From: Myxococcota bacterium
GTDB taxonomy: Bacteria; Myxococcota_A; Polyangia; HGW-17; JAJRWW01
Direction of reading: 5' to 3'
DNA length: 21,469 nucleotides
Assembly: GCA_024276595.1 (NCBI GenBank)
Contig: JAJRWW010000282.1
Span: forward strand, 1 to 21,469
In this document: positions 1-8,150 of the stretch, piece after piece
Numbering within the stretch: position 1 is the first letter of the stretch
How the letters are laid out: each line of letters starts with the position of its first letter
Notes under the pieces: model-generated
What the model was told of the DNA's origin: nothing
Databases searched by the model: none
Seen by the model: the letters and a program-made list of their open reading frames with translations, nothing else
Position numbers and translations under genes: made by a program

Positions 1-711
1 CCAGAGGGGATCTGGAGCGCCTACCCGCTGGCGCCCCTCCCGCTGGCACCCCGGCGCATGGTGAACGTCAAGGCGCCCCCTGGGGCGCAGGTCTTTTTGG
101 ACGACCAGCTCGTGGGCAAGGGTCCGCAGAAGCTGGCGGTGGGCCCGGGTGGGCATCGCCTCCGGGTGGAGCTAGAAGGCCACCGGATCTTCTTCCGGGA
201 GATCGGGGCCTCCACCGCCTCCCTGACCGTGCGGGTGTCCCTGGTGCCCTTTGGCGCGGACGCCTTCGCGGAGGTGCGCAGGGAGCTGGCGGCGCTGCGG
301 CGCGCCAGCGACCCGTGGAAGACAGAGCCTCTCCTGCGCCTGTCTCGGCGCCTGTTCATCGACCACGTGCTGGTCTGCGTGCTGCGCGGTGGCAGCCTCA
401 AGGCGCGCTGGTTCTCGGCCAGGCTCAAGCGCTTCGCCTCCCCGGTGCTCTCCCTTCCGGCGCCTGGCGCCGGCTCGCTGAGGGCGCCGGTGGTGGCCGC
501 CTACGGCAGGATGCTCGCCGCGGAGCGCAAGCGCGCCAAGGAGCTCGCCGCGTCCAGGGCTCCCAGGCACAGAAAGCCGCGGGAGGTGAAGCTCTGGAAG
601 AAGTGGTACTTCTGGGTTGCCGCTGCGCTGGTGGCCGGGGTGGTGGCTGCCTTTGCCATCAAGGACAGCGTGACCGAGGAGAAGGTCATCCTGAGGGTCA
701 CCCGGCCCTAG
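1..711 (+). CDS. PEGA-domain membrane protein, 5' end outside window
   Basis: The frame is open from base 1 (first visible residues PEGIWSAYPLAPLP) to the TAG at 709-711, so the gene almost certainly begins upstream. The first in-frame ATG at 58 lies inside the run leading into the domain and is unlikely to be the start. About 236 residues are visible. A PEGA-type beta-sandwich is seen at visible residues 20-70: VNVKAPPGAQVFLDDQLVGK, then a GGHRLRVELEGH stretch. PEGA domains are surface or periplasmic modules often joined to kinases or TPR proteins in deltaproteobacteria. A charged, mostly helical region follows, then one hydrophobic segment near visible residues 202-222 (YFWVAAALVAGVVAAFA) and a short tail. 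The tail after the TM would lie on the opposite side from the PEGA domain. What the missing N-terminus carries is unknown. Confidence 0.8.
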   Translation, partial: PEGIWSAYPLAPLPLAPRRMVNVKAPPGAQVFLDDQLVGKGPQKLAVGPGGHRLRVELEGHRIFFREIGASTASLTVRVSLVPFGADAFAEVRRELAALRRASDPWKTEPLLRLSRRLFIDHVLVCVLRGGSLKARWFSARLKRFASPVLSLPAPGAGSLRAPVVAAYGRMLAAERKRAKELAASRAPRHRKPREVKLWKKWYFWVAAALVAGVVAAFAIKDSVTEEKVILRVTRP

Positions 712-717
712 GGCCAG

Positions 718-737
718 GTGGACGGGCCGAGGTCCAC
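718..737 (+). other. Small hairpin after the PEGA gene
   Basis: GTGGAC (718-723) and GTCCAC (732-737) form a six-base-pair stem with an eight-base loop just after the TAG at 709-711. No U-run follows, so it is not a convincing intrinsic terminator. It could only weakly separate the PEGA gene from the peptidase gene 76 bases further on. Confidence 0.25.
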
Positions 738-813
738 AGAGGGGCCTCCTTGTCCGCGGCCTCAAAGTGGCCATACTCTGGGTCGGCCCTTTCACCACCA
801 GGGGTGATCTCGC

Positions 814-1989
814 TTGCACCTGTTGACAGTCATCGCCCTCCTGTGCTGGGTCCCCTCAGGGGAGCACCACACGGAGAGCTTCGTGTTCCGATTCTCCCCT
901 GGTGCTCGGAAGGACGCCTTGGCGCTGGCCAGGCGGGCGGAGCGGATGCGCCTGCGGGTCCTGGCCGAGCTGGGGAGGATGGAGCCGGAGGGAACGGTGG
1001 TGGTGGTGACCGCCTCCAGGAGTGAGTTCGACAGGGCCCAGCCGGGGCGGCCGCTCCCGGGATGGGTGGCAGGGGTGGCCTACCCGAGGAGGGGGCTCAT
1101 CATCCTCGGTCCGGCGCCCCCCGGGGGCCGGCGGGTGAGCAGAGATGTTCTCTTTGCGCACGAGTACTCCCACCTGGCGCTGGCACGTGCGGTGAGCTTT
1201 CGAAGGTTGCCGAGGTGGTTCGTGGAGGGCTTTGCGGACCTGCAGGCCATGGCGCCATTCGCCGCTGATCCCAGGGGTTGGGGCGGACGCGGAGCCTTGC
1301 CCCTTTCGGAGCTGCACAAGGACCTGGGCCACAGCAGCAGCCGCGCGGCAGAGAGCTACCAGCAGAGCTACCACCTGGTTCGGTTCCTCAGGGAGCAGGG
1401 AGATGGGCTGGCCTTCAGGAGGCTGATCCGCCTGCTGGGTGAGGGGATCCCCTTTGAGCAGGCATTGAAGGAGGTGTACGGCATTGGCACCCAGGAGCTG
1501 GCCACTCGATGGAGCCGCAGGTGGAACTGGGAGAGGGTGCTGGTGCCAATTGTCACCTCGGGCCTGTTTCTCTGGGTGCTGGCGGCGCTGCTCCTTTTGC
1601 TGGGCTATCGCCGCAAGCGGCGGGAGCGTCGAGAGCAGATCGCCGCCATGGAAGGGGAGGAGGGGCCGGACTGGGCCGCGGGAGGGGAAGGGGTCGGGGA
1701 GGATGGCTCGGCCCATATGGGTGGCAACGGCTCCGGGGAGGAGCCCTTGCTGGTCCCGGGGTCTGGAGTCTGGCCCGAGGAGGATGAAGGCGATGGGGAG
1801 AGCGCCCAAGGGCGCGGGGGCCCGACCCTGCTGATGGGGTTCGGGACCATCCTCATCGGCACGGTGATGGCCCTGCTGCTCACGGCCCTCCTGTCCCTGG
1901 TGTGGCCCCACACCAGGGTCTGGGTGCTGGCCGGCCCGGCGGTGGTGGTCACCTTCCTGGGTCTGCGGCTCATGTTCCGCGACCCCTGA
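814..1989 (+). CDS. Membrane-anchored MA-like zinc metallopeptidase
   Basis: This 391-residue protein carries a gluzincin-type zinc site: HEYSH at residues 116-120 gives two His ligands and the catalytic Glu, and FVEGFAD at 136-142 supplies the probable third ligand, E138. Motif order and spacing fit the peptidase MA-like group. The start is TTG at 814, chosen because AGGGGTGA lies about 8 bases upstream and the resulting N-terminus (MHLLTVIALLCWVPS) looks like a short signal sequence. The catalytic domain (about 20-235) should therefore be periplasmic. A TM segment follows at 243-264, then an acidic, Gly-rich linker (275-335), then two more hydrophobic segments (about 343-363 and 369-387). 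The C-terminal membrane hairpin is unusual for this family. The substrate is unknown. The gene follows the PEGA gene by 102 bp and ends 24 bp from a convergent gene. Confidence 0.8.
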   Translation: MHLLTVIALLCWVPSGEHHTESFVFRFSPGARKDALALARRAERMRLRVLAELGRMEPEGTVVVVTASRSEFDRAQPGRPLPGWVAGVAYPRRGLIILGPAPPGGRRVSRDVLFAHEYSHLALARAVSFRRLPRWFVEGFADLQAMAPFAADPRGWGGRGALPLSELHKDLGHSSSRAAESYQQSYHLVRFLREQGDGLAFRRLIRLLGEGIPFEQALKEVYGIGTQELATRWSRRWNWERVLVPIVTSGLFLWVLAALLLLLGYRRKRRERREQIAAMEGEEGPDWAAGGEGVGEDGSAHMGGNGSGEEPLLVPGSGVWPEEDEGDGESAQGRGGPTLLMGFGTILIGTVMALLLTALLSLVWPHTRVWVLAGPAVVVTFLGLRLMFRDP

Positions 1990-2013
1990 GAGCTGGTGTC
2001 GGGGAGGCAGAGG

Positions 2014-3072
2014 TCAGCGGGGCAGCCGGATCCCCAGGTTTCGGATCTTCTTTCGGAGGGTGTTTCTGTTGATGCCCAGCACCTTGGCCGCCTGGAGCTG
2101 GTTGCCACTGGTCTGCTCCAGCACCAGCTCCATGAGCGGACGCTCCACCTGGCTGAGCACCTGGGCGTGTAGATCCTCCACGTGGTAGCCCCTGATCCGC
2201 GCGAGGAAGGTGCGCAGCTTGGCTCGCACCAGATCCTCCAGGCCGAACCGACTCAAGGGGAGCTCGTCCTCCACCTGGGGCAGGAGGCCAGCCAGGTGCG
2301 ACTCCTCCACCTCAGAGCCCTGATGGGTGGCGTGGAGCCTGTAGATGACGCTCTTTAGCTCGGAGACGTTCCCTGGCCAGGAGTAGCCGGCGAAGCGGTC
2401 TATGATCTGGCCCGGGAAGCTCAAGGGAGGGCGGTCCATCTCCTCGGCGTGCTCGAGGTTGAACAGCTCCACCAGCCTGGGAATGTCAGCGGGCCGGCGC
2501 CTCAAAGGGGGGATGTGAATGCGCTGGACGTTCTTCCAGCCGGCCTTGGGCCAGTTGGCGAGCGGCGGGGCCAGGAGCCCCTCACGGGATGCGTCCTCGA
2601 GGGCCACCCGGGATGACATCATCAGCCACACGTCGTGCACTGCGATGGGAGTCTGGTCGCGGGATGTGTCCAGGGCGAGGGCCTCGGCCAGCCTCCGCTG
2701 AACCGCGCTGGGGAAGCGCCAGACCTCCTTGAGAAGGAGCGTGCCCCCGGCCGCCTGGCGAAGCTTCCGTGCCTGGACCCCGAAGAGCTCCTCTGCCGCC
2801 ATCTGGGCCGGAAGCGCTGGAGGCAGCAGGGTTTCGAAGGCGTTCTCCCGGCGGTAGCTGCTGAGGTGGATGAGCCGGGCCACGAACTCCTTGCCCACGC
2901 CCTGCTCGCCCTCCAGCAGGACGGGAGAGTCGCTGTTGGAGGCCTTCTCGAGGGCCTCCACAACGGACGCCATGGCCGGGCTGGCAGATACCAGCTTCTT
3001 TGCCAGTTGCGTGGATGTGCTGGCCTGAGTGGAAAATGACATCGACGATTGATTTGGCCGCATCCATGCCAT
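2014..3072 (-). CDS. Degenerate NtrC-like AAA+ regulator with Fis-type HTH
   Basis: This 352-residue protein has the architecture of a bacterial enhancer-binding protein without a receiver domain: AAA+ module (about 25-245), linker, and Fis-like HTH (about 313-350; LGINRNTLRKKIRNLGI). The AAA+ module is eroded. Walker A is present (GEQGVGKE, 55-62, K61). The GAFTGA sigma-54 contact loop is absent: ELFG (95-98) runs almost directly into QAAGGTLLL. The Walker B Asp is replaced by Lys (GGTLLLKE, 109-116, K115). The usual sensor II Arg in WPGNVREL is Ser (WPGNVSEL, 232-239). The Arg-finger region PLRRRPADIP (189-198) remains. It probably binds DNA through the Fis domain but is unlikely to activate sigma-54 polymerase in the normal way; it could be a repressor or a sigma-70-type regulator such as TyrR. 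The ATG at 3072 has no clear ribosome site; an in-frame ATG at 3063 is the alternative. Confidence 0.85.
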   Translation of the reverse strand: MAWMRPNQSSMSFSTQASTSTQLAKKLVSASPAMASVVEALEKASNSDSPVLLEGEQGVGKEFVARLIHLSSYRRENAFETLLPPALPAQMAAEELFGVQARKLRQAAGGTLLLKEVWRFPSAVQRRLAEALALDTSRDQTPIAVHDVWLMMSSRVALEDASREGLLAPPLANWPKAGWKNVQRIHIPPLRRRPADIPRLVELFNLEHAEEMDRPPLSFPGQIIDRFAGYSWPGNVSELKSVIYRLHATHQGSEVEESHLAGLLPQVEDELPLSRFGLEDLVRAKLRTFLARIRGYHVEDLHAQVLSQVERPLMELVLEQTSGNQLQAAKVLGINRNTLRKKIRNLGIRLPR

Positions 3073-3176
3073 GGTGTCAAGGGATAAAGGATTTTCGCTG
3101 CATTATTGCACACAAAGAGGGCATTTGCTGGTGTTGCGCCAGGGTATTCAGGCCAGCCATTGGGCAATACGTATCA

Positions 3177-3192
3177 CCAAAAATGTTTTTGG
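3177..3192. repeat. Short AT-rich palindrome upstream of the NtrC-like gene
   Basis: CCAAAAATGTTTTTGG has seven-base inverted arms around a two-base centre. It lies about 105-120 bp upstream of the regulator start and about 60 bp beyond the end of the tRNA terminator, in an otherwise GC-rich setting. It could be an operator for the regulator gene (for example autoregulation), but no convincing promoter was seen next to it. Confidence 0.3.
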
Positions 3193-3240
3193 AGTGGCCC
3201 CGTCTCGAGATGGCCGAAGGGGCAATGGTGGCGTCCAGCC

Positions 3241-3281
3241 CAAAAGGAGAAGAGCCCGGCTCCCAACCGGGAACCGGGCTC
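3241..3281 (-). terminator. Intrinsic terminator of the tRNA-Val/tRNA-Asp unit
   Basis: Read on the minus strand, GAGCCCGG (3281-3274) and CCGGGCTC (3259-3252) form a perfect eight-base-pair stem. The 14-base loop can pair internally (TCCC/GGGA). A pyrimidine-rich tail, TTCTCCTTTTG, follows. It lies 20 bp past the 3' end of tRNA-Asp, as expected for the end of this transcript. Confidence 0.75.
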
Positions 3282-3301
3282 ACGAGCCTGACTTGAACCA
3301 A

Positions 3302-3375
<74 letters not shown>

Positions 3376-3393
3376 TAATTGATGTCCGGTCAG

Positions 3394-3465
3394 TGGGCGG
3401 AACAGGGTTTGAACCTGTGACCCTCGGCTTGTAAGGCCGACGCTCTCCCGCTGAGCTACCCGCCC
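3394..3465 (-). tRNA. tRNA-Val (anticodon TAC)
   Basis: On the minus strand the acceptor stem is GGGCGGG paired with TCCGCCC (one G-U at the base), with discriminator A at 3394. The D-arm reads TAGCTCAGCGGGAGA. The anticodon stem is TCGGC/GCCGA around loop CTTACAA, giving anticodon TAC, and the T-loop is TTCAAAC. The length is 72 nt and CCA is not encoded. It is the promoter-proximal gene of the unit with tRNA-Asp. Confidence 0.95.
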
Positions 3466-3498
3466 AAAAGAGCGACCACCTACCGCGACGTCCGCAGA

Positions 3499-3527
3499 TT
3501 TCTAGCAGCCCCCCCTCGGGGTGTCAA
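3499..3527 (-). promoter_or_regulatory. Sigma-70-type promoter of the tRNA-Val/tRNA-Asp unit
   Basis: On the minus strand a perfect -35 TTGACA (3527-3522) is followed after 17 bp by a -10 TAGAAA (3504-3499). A start near 3492 would leave a leader of about 27 nt before the tRNA-Val 5' end at 3465. The bases just after the -10 are GC-rich, as is common for stable RNA promoters under stringent control. The -35 begins only four bases past the end of the lon terminator. Confidence 0.7.
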
Positions 3528-3531
3528 GCGC

Positions 3532-3558
3532 AAAGAAAGCCGTGTTTCCAGCGGCTTT
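3532..3558 (-). terminator. Intrinsic terminator of lon
   Basis: Read on the minus strand, AAAGCCG (3558-3552) pairs with CGGCTTT (3542-3536) across a nine-base loop and is followed by CTTT. It starts 16 bp after the lon stop codon. It would separate the protease transcript from the tRNA unit directly downstream. Confidence 0.65.
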
Positions 3559-3574
3559 GGAGGGAAGCGGCAGG

Positions 3575-6097
3575 TCAATGGCGTACGGGCTCCCTGCCGT
3601 CGCCCTCCTCCTTGGCGGCGAGGGTCGCCAGGCGCCAGTCCAGGGCCTCGGAGGGCTGGGCGAGGAACTTCTCCGGCTCATCCAGCTTCAGCGCCAGGCG
3701 CAGCACCTGGTCCATGTGGTCCATGAGCTCCACCGAGAGGACGTTCAACACCCGCTTGGGGATGTCGCTCAGATCCTTCTCGTTCTCCCTGGGGATGAGC
3801 ACCTTGGTGACCCCGGCCCGGTGGGCGGCTAGGAGCTTCTCCTTGACGCCGCCAACAGGAAGGACCCTCCCACGGAGGGTGATCTCGCCGGTCATGGCCA
3901 GGTCCGAGCGAACGGGAACTCGCAGAAGGGCGGAGACCAGGCCGGTGGCCATGGTTATTCCCGCCGAGGGGCCGTCCTTGGGGATGGCGCCCTCGGGGAA
4001 GTGCACGTGCACGTCCACCTTCTGGTAAAAGTCCATCGCCAGGCCGAAGCTCTCCACCCGGCTGCGGACGTAGCTCATGGCGGCGTGGGCGGACTCCTGC
4101 ATCACGTCTCCCAGGCTCCCGGTGAGCACCAGCTTTCCCTTGCCAGGCAGAATGGACACCTCGGTGACGAGCATCTCGCCCCCGTGGTTGGTGACCGCCA
4201 GGCCGCTGGCGAGGCCAACCTGGTTCTTGTCCTCTCTCCTGGACGACCGGAACTTGATGGGCCCCAGGAAGCCGGGCACGTTTCGGGCGGTCACCCGGTA
4301 GGCGGCTTTTTTTCCCTTTGCGCCCTGGTCTATGACCTTCTTGGCGATCTTGCGGGCGATGGAGGAGATCTCCCTCTCCAGGTTCCTGACCCCAGCCTCC
4401 TTGGTGTAGTTGTTGATGAGCAGCCGCAGGGCGCCCTCGGTGAGCTCCATCTTCACGTCGTCGAGGCCGTTGGCGGTGCGCTGCTTGGGCACCAGGTACT
4501 GGTTGGCGATGGCCAGCTTCTCCCACTCCGTGTAGCTGGGCAGCTCGATGATCTCCATGCGGTCCTGGAGGGCCGGCGGGATGGAGTGGAGGTTGTTGGC
4601 GGTGGTGATAAAGAGCACCTTGGAGAGATCGTAGTCCAGGTCCAGGTAGTGGTCGTTGAAGGCGTGGTTCTGCTCGGGGTCCAGCACCTCCAGGAGCGCC
4701 GAGGCCGGGTCGCCCCGAAAGTCGTGAGAGAGCTTGTCGATCTCGTCCAGCAAGATGACCGGGTTGGAGGATGTGGCGCGCTTGAGGGCCTGGATGACCT
4801 TGCCCGGCATGGCGCCGATGTAGGTGCGCCTGTGGCCACGGATCTCGGCCTCGTCCCGGACACCGCCCAGGGAGAGGCGCACGAACTTGCGGTCGGTGGC
4901 CCTGGCCACTGACCGACCCAGGGATGTCTTGCCCACCCCAGGGGGGCCCACGAAGCAGAGGATCGGGCCCTTCAGGGTGCCCACGAGCTGCTGAACCGCC
5001 AGGTACTCCAGGATGCGCTCCTTGGGCTTTCGCAGGCCGTAGTGGTCCGCCTCCAGGATGGCCTCGGCCTCGGCGATGTCAGACTTGTCCTCGGTCACCT
5101 CCATCCAGGGCAGGGCCAGCACCCACTCGATGTAGTTGCGAACCACGGTGGCCTCGGCGGACATGGGAGACATGAGCTTGAGCTTCTTGAGCTCCTTGTC
5201 CATGCGCTCGGTGGCCTCCTCGCTCATCATCTTGGAGCGGATTCGCTCCTCCAGGTCCATTATGTCGGCCTTGAACTCGTCGCGCTCCCCGAGCTCCTTT
5301 TGGATGGCGTGCATCTGCTCGTTCAGGTAGTACTCCTTCTGAGTCTTCTCCATCTGCTTTTTGACCCGGGTGCGGATCTTTCGCTCCATCTGCAGGATCT
5401 CGATCTCGGCCTGCATGAGCTCGAGGATGCGCTCGATGCGCTTGTTGGCCGAGAGGGTCTCCAGGATCTCCTGCTTGTCGGCGAGCTTCAGGGTGAGCTG
5501 CCCCACGATGGTGTCGGCCAGGCGTCCGGGCTCGTCGATGGACTGCACGCTCACCAGCAGCTCGGGTGGGATGCGCTTGTTGAGCTTTACGTAGCTTTCG
5601 AAGGTGGCCTTGATCTGCCTCACCAGGGCCTCTACCTCCAGGGAGGGCTCCTGCTCCTCCTCTGCGTCGCTGACCCGCACCAGGTGCATGGTGGAGTCAT
5701 CGAGGTAGTCGGTGATGTGCACCCGTCGGCGGCCCTCCACCAGCACCTTCACCGTGCCGTCGGGCAGCCTCAGGAGCTGAATCACCGAGGCCACGGTTCC
5801 GGTGTCGAAGATGTCGGCGGGGGCGGGGTCGTTGGTCTTTGCCTGGCGCTGAGCCGCCAGCACGATCTCCTTGTTGGAGTCCAGGGACTTGTCCAGAGCC
5901 GCGATGGACTTCTCCCGACCCACGAACAGGGGCACCACCATGTACGGGAAGACCACCATGTCCCGCAGCGGCAAGAGGGGCAGGTCGGCAACCGCCGGCG
6001 AGCGCTCGGGCTGGGAGGCGTCCAGGTCTCCGTCGGCGAGGATCTCTGCCTCGGCGAGGTCCTGGGAGCTTTTCTTGGTCTCTTTTCTTCTGGCCAT
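3575..6097 (-). CDS. lon: ATP-dependent Lon protease
   Basis: Lon is a cytoplasmic ATP-dependent serine protease that degrades misfolded and short-lived regulatory proteins. At 840 residues it is a full-length LonA type. The N-terminal substrate-binding domain begins at LPLLPLRDMVVFPYMVVPLF (about 39-58), followed by a helical region. The AAA+ module has Walker A GPPGVGKT (384-391, K390) and Walker B ILLDEIDKL. The C-terminal protease domain has the catalytic Ser-Lys dyad: S711 in PKDGPSAGIT and K752 in GGVKEKLLAAHRAG. All key residues are intact. The ATG at 6097 is preceded by GAGGA five bases away. The gene follows clpX by 86 bp, continuing the tig-clpP-clpX-lon order known from many proteobacteria. 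That gap shows no clear heat-shock promoter, so cotranscription with clpX is possible. A terminator follows. Confidence 0.98.
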   Translation of the reverse strand: MARRKETKKSSQDLAEAEILADGDLDASQPERSPAVADLPLLPLRDMVVFPYMVVPLFVGREKSIAALDKSLDSNKEIVLAAQRQAKTNDPAPADIFDTGTVASVIQLLRLPDGTVKVLVEGRRRVHITDYLDDSTMHLVRVSDAEEEQEPSLEVEALVRQIKATFESYVKLNKRIPPELLVSVQSIDEPGRLADTIVGQLTLKLADKQEILETLSANKRIERILELMQAEIEILQMERKIRTRVKKQMEKTQKEYYLNEQMHAIQKELGERDEFKADIMDLEERIRSKMMSEEATERMDKELKKLKLMSPMSAEATVVRNYIEWVLALPWMEVTEDKSDIAEAEAILEADHYGLRKPKERILEYLAVQQLVGTLKGPILCFVGPPGVGKTSLGRSVARATDRKFVRLSLGGVRDEAEIRGHRRTYIGAMPGKVIQALKRATSSNPVILLDEIDKLSHDFRGDPASALLEVLDPEQNHAFNDHYLDLDYDLSKVLFITTANNLHSIPPALQDRMEIIELPSYTEWEKLAIANQYLVPKQRTANGLDDVKMELTEGALRLLINNYTKEAGVRNLEREISSIARKIAKKVIDQGAKGKKAAYRVTARNVPGFLGPIKFRSSRREDKNQVGLASGLAVTNHGGEMLVTEVSILPGKGKLVLTGSLGDVMQESAHAAMSYVRSRVESFGLAMDFYQKVDVHVHFPEGAIPKDGPSAGITMATGLVSALLRVPVRSDLAMTGEITLRGRVLPVGGVKEKLLAAHRAGVTKVLIPRENEKDLSDIPKRVLNVLSVELMDHMDQVLRLALKLDEPEKFLAQPSEALDWRLATLAAKEEGDGREPVRH

Positions 6098-6183
6098 GTT
6101 TCCTCACACCTGCGGTGGTTTCACAAGGGTCACTTTGCCGCGTCCGCGGCCGGGACGCAAATTATGTGGGGGAGAGGGGGGGA

Positions 6184-7428
6184 TCAGGCGCCGGTGGCCT
6201 GCTGATCGGCGTAAACTAGCTCGGGCTCGCCCCGTCCGTACACCACGTCCTCATCGATCACCACCTCCACGATGGTGTCGTCCGAAGGAACCTCGAACAT
6301 CAGGTTCAGAAGGGTTGCCTCTAGCACCGATCGGAGCCCCCGAGCTCCGCTCTTGAGCTCCAGGGTCTCGGCAGCAACCGCGTGCAGCGCCGCTTCGCTG
6401 AAGGTGAGCTTGACGTTGTCCATCTCAAAGAGTCGCTGATACTGCTTCATCAAGGCGTTCTTGGGCTCCACGAGGATGGAGACGAGGGCGTCCTCGTCCA
6501 GCTCGTGCAGGGGAGCCACGACGGGGAGCCTCCCGACGAACTCGGGGATCATGCCGAACTTGAGCAGATCTTCGGGCTGGACCTCCTTGAGATAGTCCCA
6601 GATCTTCTTCTTGCCTCGGGACTCCACGTTGGCCCCAAAACCCATGGAATGTACCCCGATGCGCTTTTCGATGATGTCCTCCAGCCCCACGAAGGCGCCG
6701 CCGCAGATAAACAGGATGTTGGTGGTGTCCACCTGGAGGAACTCCTGCTGCGGGTGCTTGCGCCCACCCTTGGGGGGAACCGCCGCCACTGTCCCCTCGA
6801 TGATCTTCAGAAGCGCCTGCTGGACGCCCTCGCCGGAGACGTCCCGGGTTATGGATGGGTTGTCGGACTTGCGGGCGATCTTGTCCACCTCGTCGATGTA
6901 GATGATCCCTCGCTGAGCTCGCTCCACGTCGTTGTCCGCGTTTTGGAGGAGCGAAACGAGGATGTTCTCCACGTCCTCGCCCACGTAGCCAGCCTCGGTG
7001 AGGTTGGTGGCGTCCGCAAGGGCGAAGGGCACGTTGAGCATGCGCGCCAGGGTCTGGGCGAGGAGTGTCTTGCCGCAGCCGGTGGGGCCCAGAAGGAGGA
7101 TGTTGGACTTCTGCAGCTCCACGTCCTCGTCCTCCAGCTCGGCGTCGATGCGCTTGTAGTGGTTGTGGACCGCCACGCTGAGGATCTTCTTGGCCCGCTG
7201 CTGCCCGATCACGAACTGATCGAGCACCGCCTTTATCTCCTTGGGCTTGGGAAGGGAGGTGAGCTCCGCCAGCCCGCTCTCTCGCATCAGCTCCTCGTCG
7301 ATGATGTCGTTGCAGAGGCTGACGCACTCGTCGCAGATATAGACCGTGGGGCCAGCGATGAGCTTCTTCACCTCGCGCTGACCCTTGCCACAAAAGGAGC
7401 AGGTGAGGCTCTTTGAGTCGGCGCCCAT
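6184..7428 (-). CDS. clpX: ATP-dependent unfoldase subunit ClpX
   Basis: ClpX is the hexameric AAA+ unfoldase that feeds tagged substrates into ClpP. The protein is 414 residues, a normal length. The N-terminal zinc-binding domain has C10, C13, C32 and C35. Walker A is GPTGCGKT (114-121), the pore loop is GYVGED (147-152), and Walker B is IIYIDE (175-180), followed by the GGRKHPQQ loop. The ClpP-docking loop reads MGF in HSMGFGANVE, where E. coli has IGF; a hydrophobic-Gly-Phe tripeptide is what this loop needs. The sensor region PEFVGRLPVV is present. Its ATG overlaps the clpP stop codon by one base (TGATG at 7430-7426), and an AAGGG just upstream lies within clpP, so the two are translationally coupled. 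Confidence 0.98.
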   Translation of the reverse strand: MGADSKSLTCSFCGKGQREVKKLIAGPTVYICDECVSLCNDIIDEELMRESGLAELTSLPKPKEIKAVLDQFVIGQQRAKKILSVAVHNHYKRIDAELEDEDVELQKSNILLLGPTGCGKTLLAQTLARMLNVPFALADATNLTEAGYVGEDVENILVSLLQNADNDVERAQRGIIYIDEVDKIARKSDNPSITRDVSGEGVQQALLKIIEGTVAAVPPKGGRKHPQQEFLQVDTTNILFICGGAFVGLEDIIEKRIGVHSMGFGANVESRGKKKIWDYLKEVQPEDLLKFGMIPEFVGRLPVVAPLHELDEDALVSILVEPKNALMKQYQRLFEMDNVKLTFSEAALHAVAAETLELKSGARGLRSVLEATLLNLMFEVPSDDTIVEVVIDEDVVYGRGEPELVYADQQATGA

Positions 7429-8102
7429 CAGCCGCCCTTCTCCTCGTTGGCGCTGCTGGTGGCAGAGGAGGGCTCCTCCTCGCTCTGGCGAAGCAGCTCC
7501 GAGTCGGCGATGCCATAGGCGATGGCCTCGGTCGCGGCCATGTAGAAGTCCCGATCCGTGTCCTCGCGGACCCGCTCGATGTCCTGGCCAGTGTGCTGGG
7601 CCAGGATCCTGTTGAGCAGCTCCCTGTTTTTGAGGATCTCCTTGGCCTGGATCTCGATGTCGGAGGCCTGCCCCATTGCGCCACCTTTTGGCTGGTGGAT
7701 CATGACCCTGGAATGGGGGAGTACGTAGCGCTTGCCTTTCTCCCCGGCGGCCAGGAGCACCGCCGCCATGGAGGCCGCCTGGCCCATGCAGATGGTGGAC
7801 ACGTCGCAGCGCACGTACTGGATGGTGTCGTAGATGGCCAGCCCAGCCGTGACCATGCCGCCCGGCGAGTTGATGTAGAGCATAATGTCCTTGTCCGGGT
7901 CCTCCGACTCCAGAAACAGAAGCTGGGCGATGACGATGTTGGCCACGTGGTCGTCTATCTCCGTGCCGAGGAAGATGATCCGGTCCTTGAGCAGCCGAGA
8001 GAAGATGTCCCAGCCCCTCTCCCCGCGGTGGGTCTGCTCGATGACCGTGGGGATCAGCATCGCTGTGGGGAAAACACTGTCGGCGGGTTTGGGAGAGGTC
8101 AA
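7428..8102 (-). CDS. clpP: ATP-dependent Clp protease proteolytic subunit
   Basis: ClpP forms the tetradecameric serine protease chamber used by ClpX. The catalytic triad is visible: S111 in MGQAASMAA, H136 in SRVMIHQP and D185 in DTDRDFYM. The body aligns throughout with E. coli ClpP, including MLIPTVIEQTHRGERGWDI and LYINSPGG. The 224-residue length includes a charged C-terminal tail (about 206-224) longer than in E. coli. The start is taken as TTG at 8102 because AAGGAG lies six bases upstream; the in-frame ATG for MLIPTV (residue 15) has no ribosome site. The short N-terminal segment is presumably a propeptide as in E. coli. The gene lies 48 bp after tig and overlaps clpX by one base. Confidence 0.97.
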   Translation of the reverse strand: MTSPKPADSVFPTAMLIPTVIEQTHRGERGWDIFSRLLKDRIIFLGTEIDDHVANIVIAQLLFLESEDPDKDIMLYINSPGGMVTAGLAIYDTIQYVRCDVSTICMGQAASMAAVLLAAGEKGKRYVLPHSRVMIHQPKGGAMGQASDIEIQAKEILKNRELLNRILAQHTGQDIERVREDTDRDFYMAATEAIAYGIADSELLRQSEEEPSSATSSANEEKGG

Positions 8103-8150
8103 TGGCTGCTCCTTGGGCTCACGGGGAGGGGGGCGAGGTGACGGCGGCGC

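Noticed and set aside
856..1911. Minus-strand open frame antisense to the metallopeptidase gene
   Set aside because: Pro/Gln/His-rich shadow sequence; the plus-strand frame has the zinc motif and signal sequence.
3073..3240. Sigma-54 or sigma-70 promoter for the NtrC-like gene
   Set aside because: No GG-N10-GC element and no -35/-10 pair with acceptable spacing could be found; only the palindrome at 3177-3192 stands out.
6098..6183. Heat-shock promoter in front of lon
   Set aside because: A CCCCCACATAAT stretch resembles a heat-shock -10, but no CTTGAA-like -35 lies at the right distance.
5042..6205. Long plus-strand open frame antisense to lon
   Set aside because: It mirrors the GC-rich third-position pattern of lon, contains Leu/His/Val-rich low-information sequence and has no ribosome site; lon is certain.
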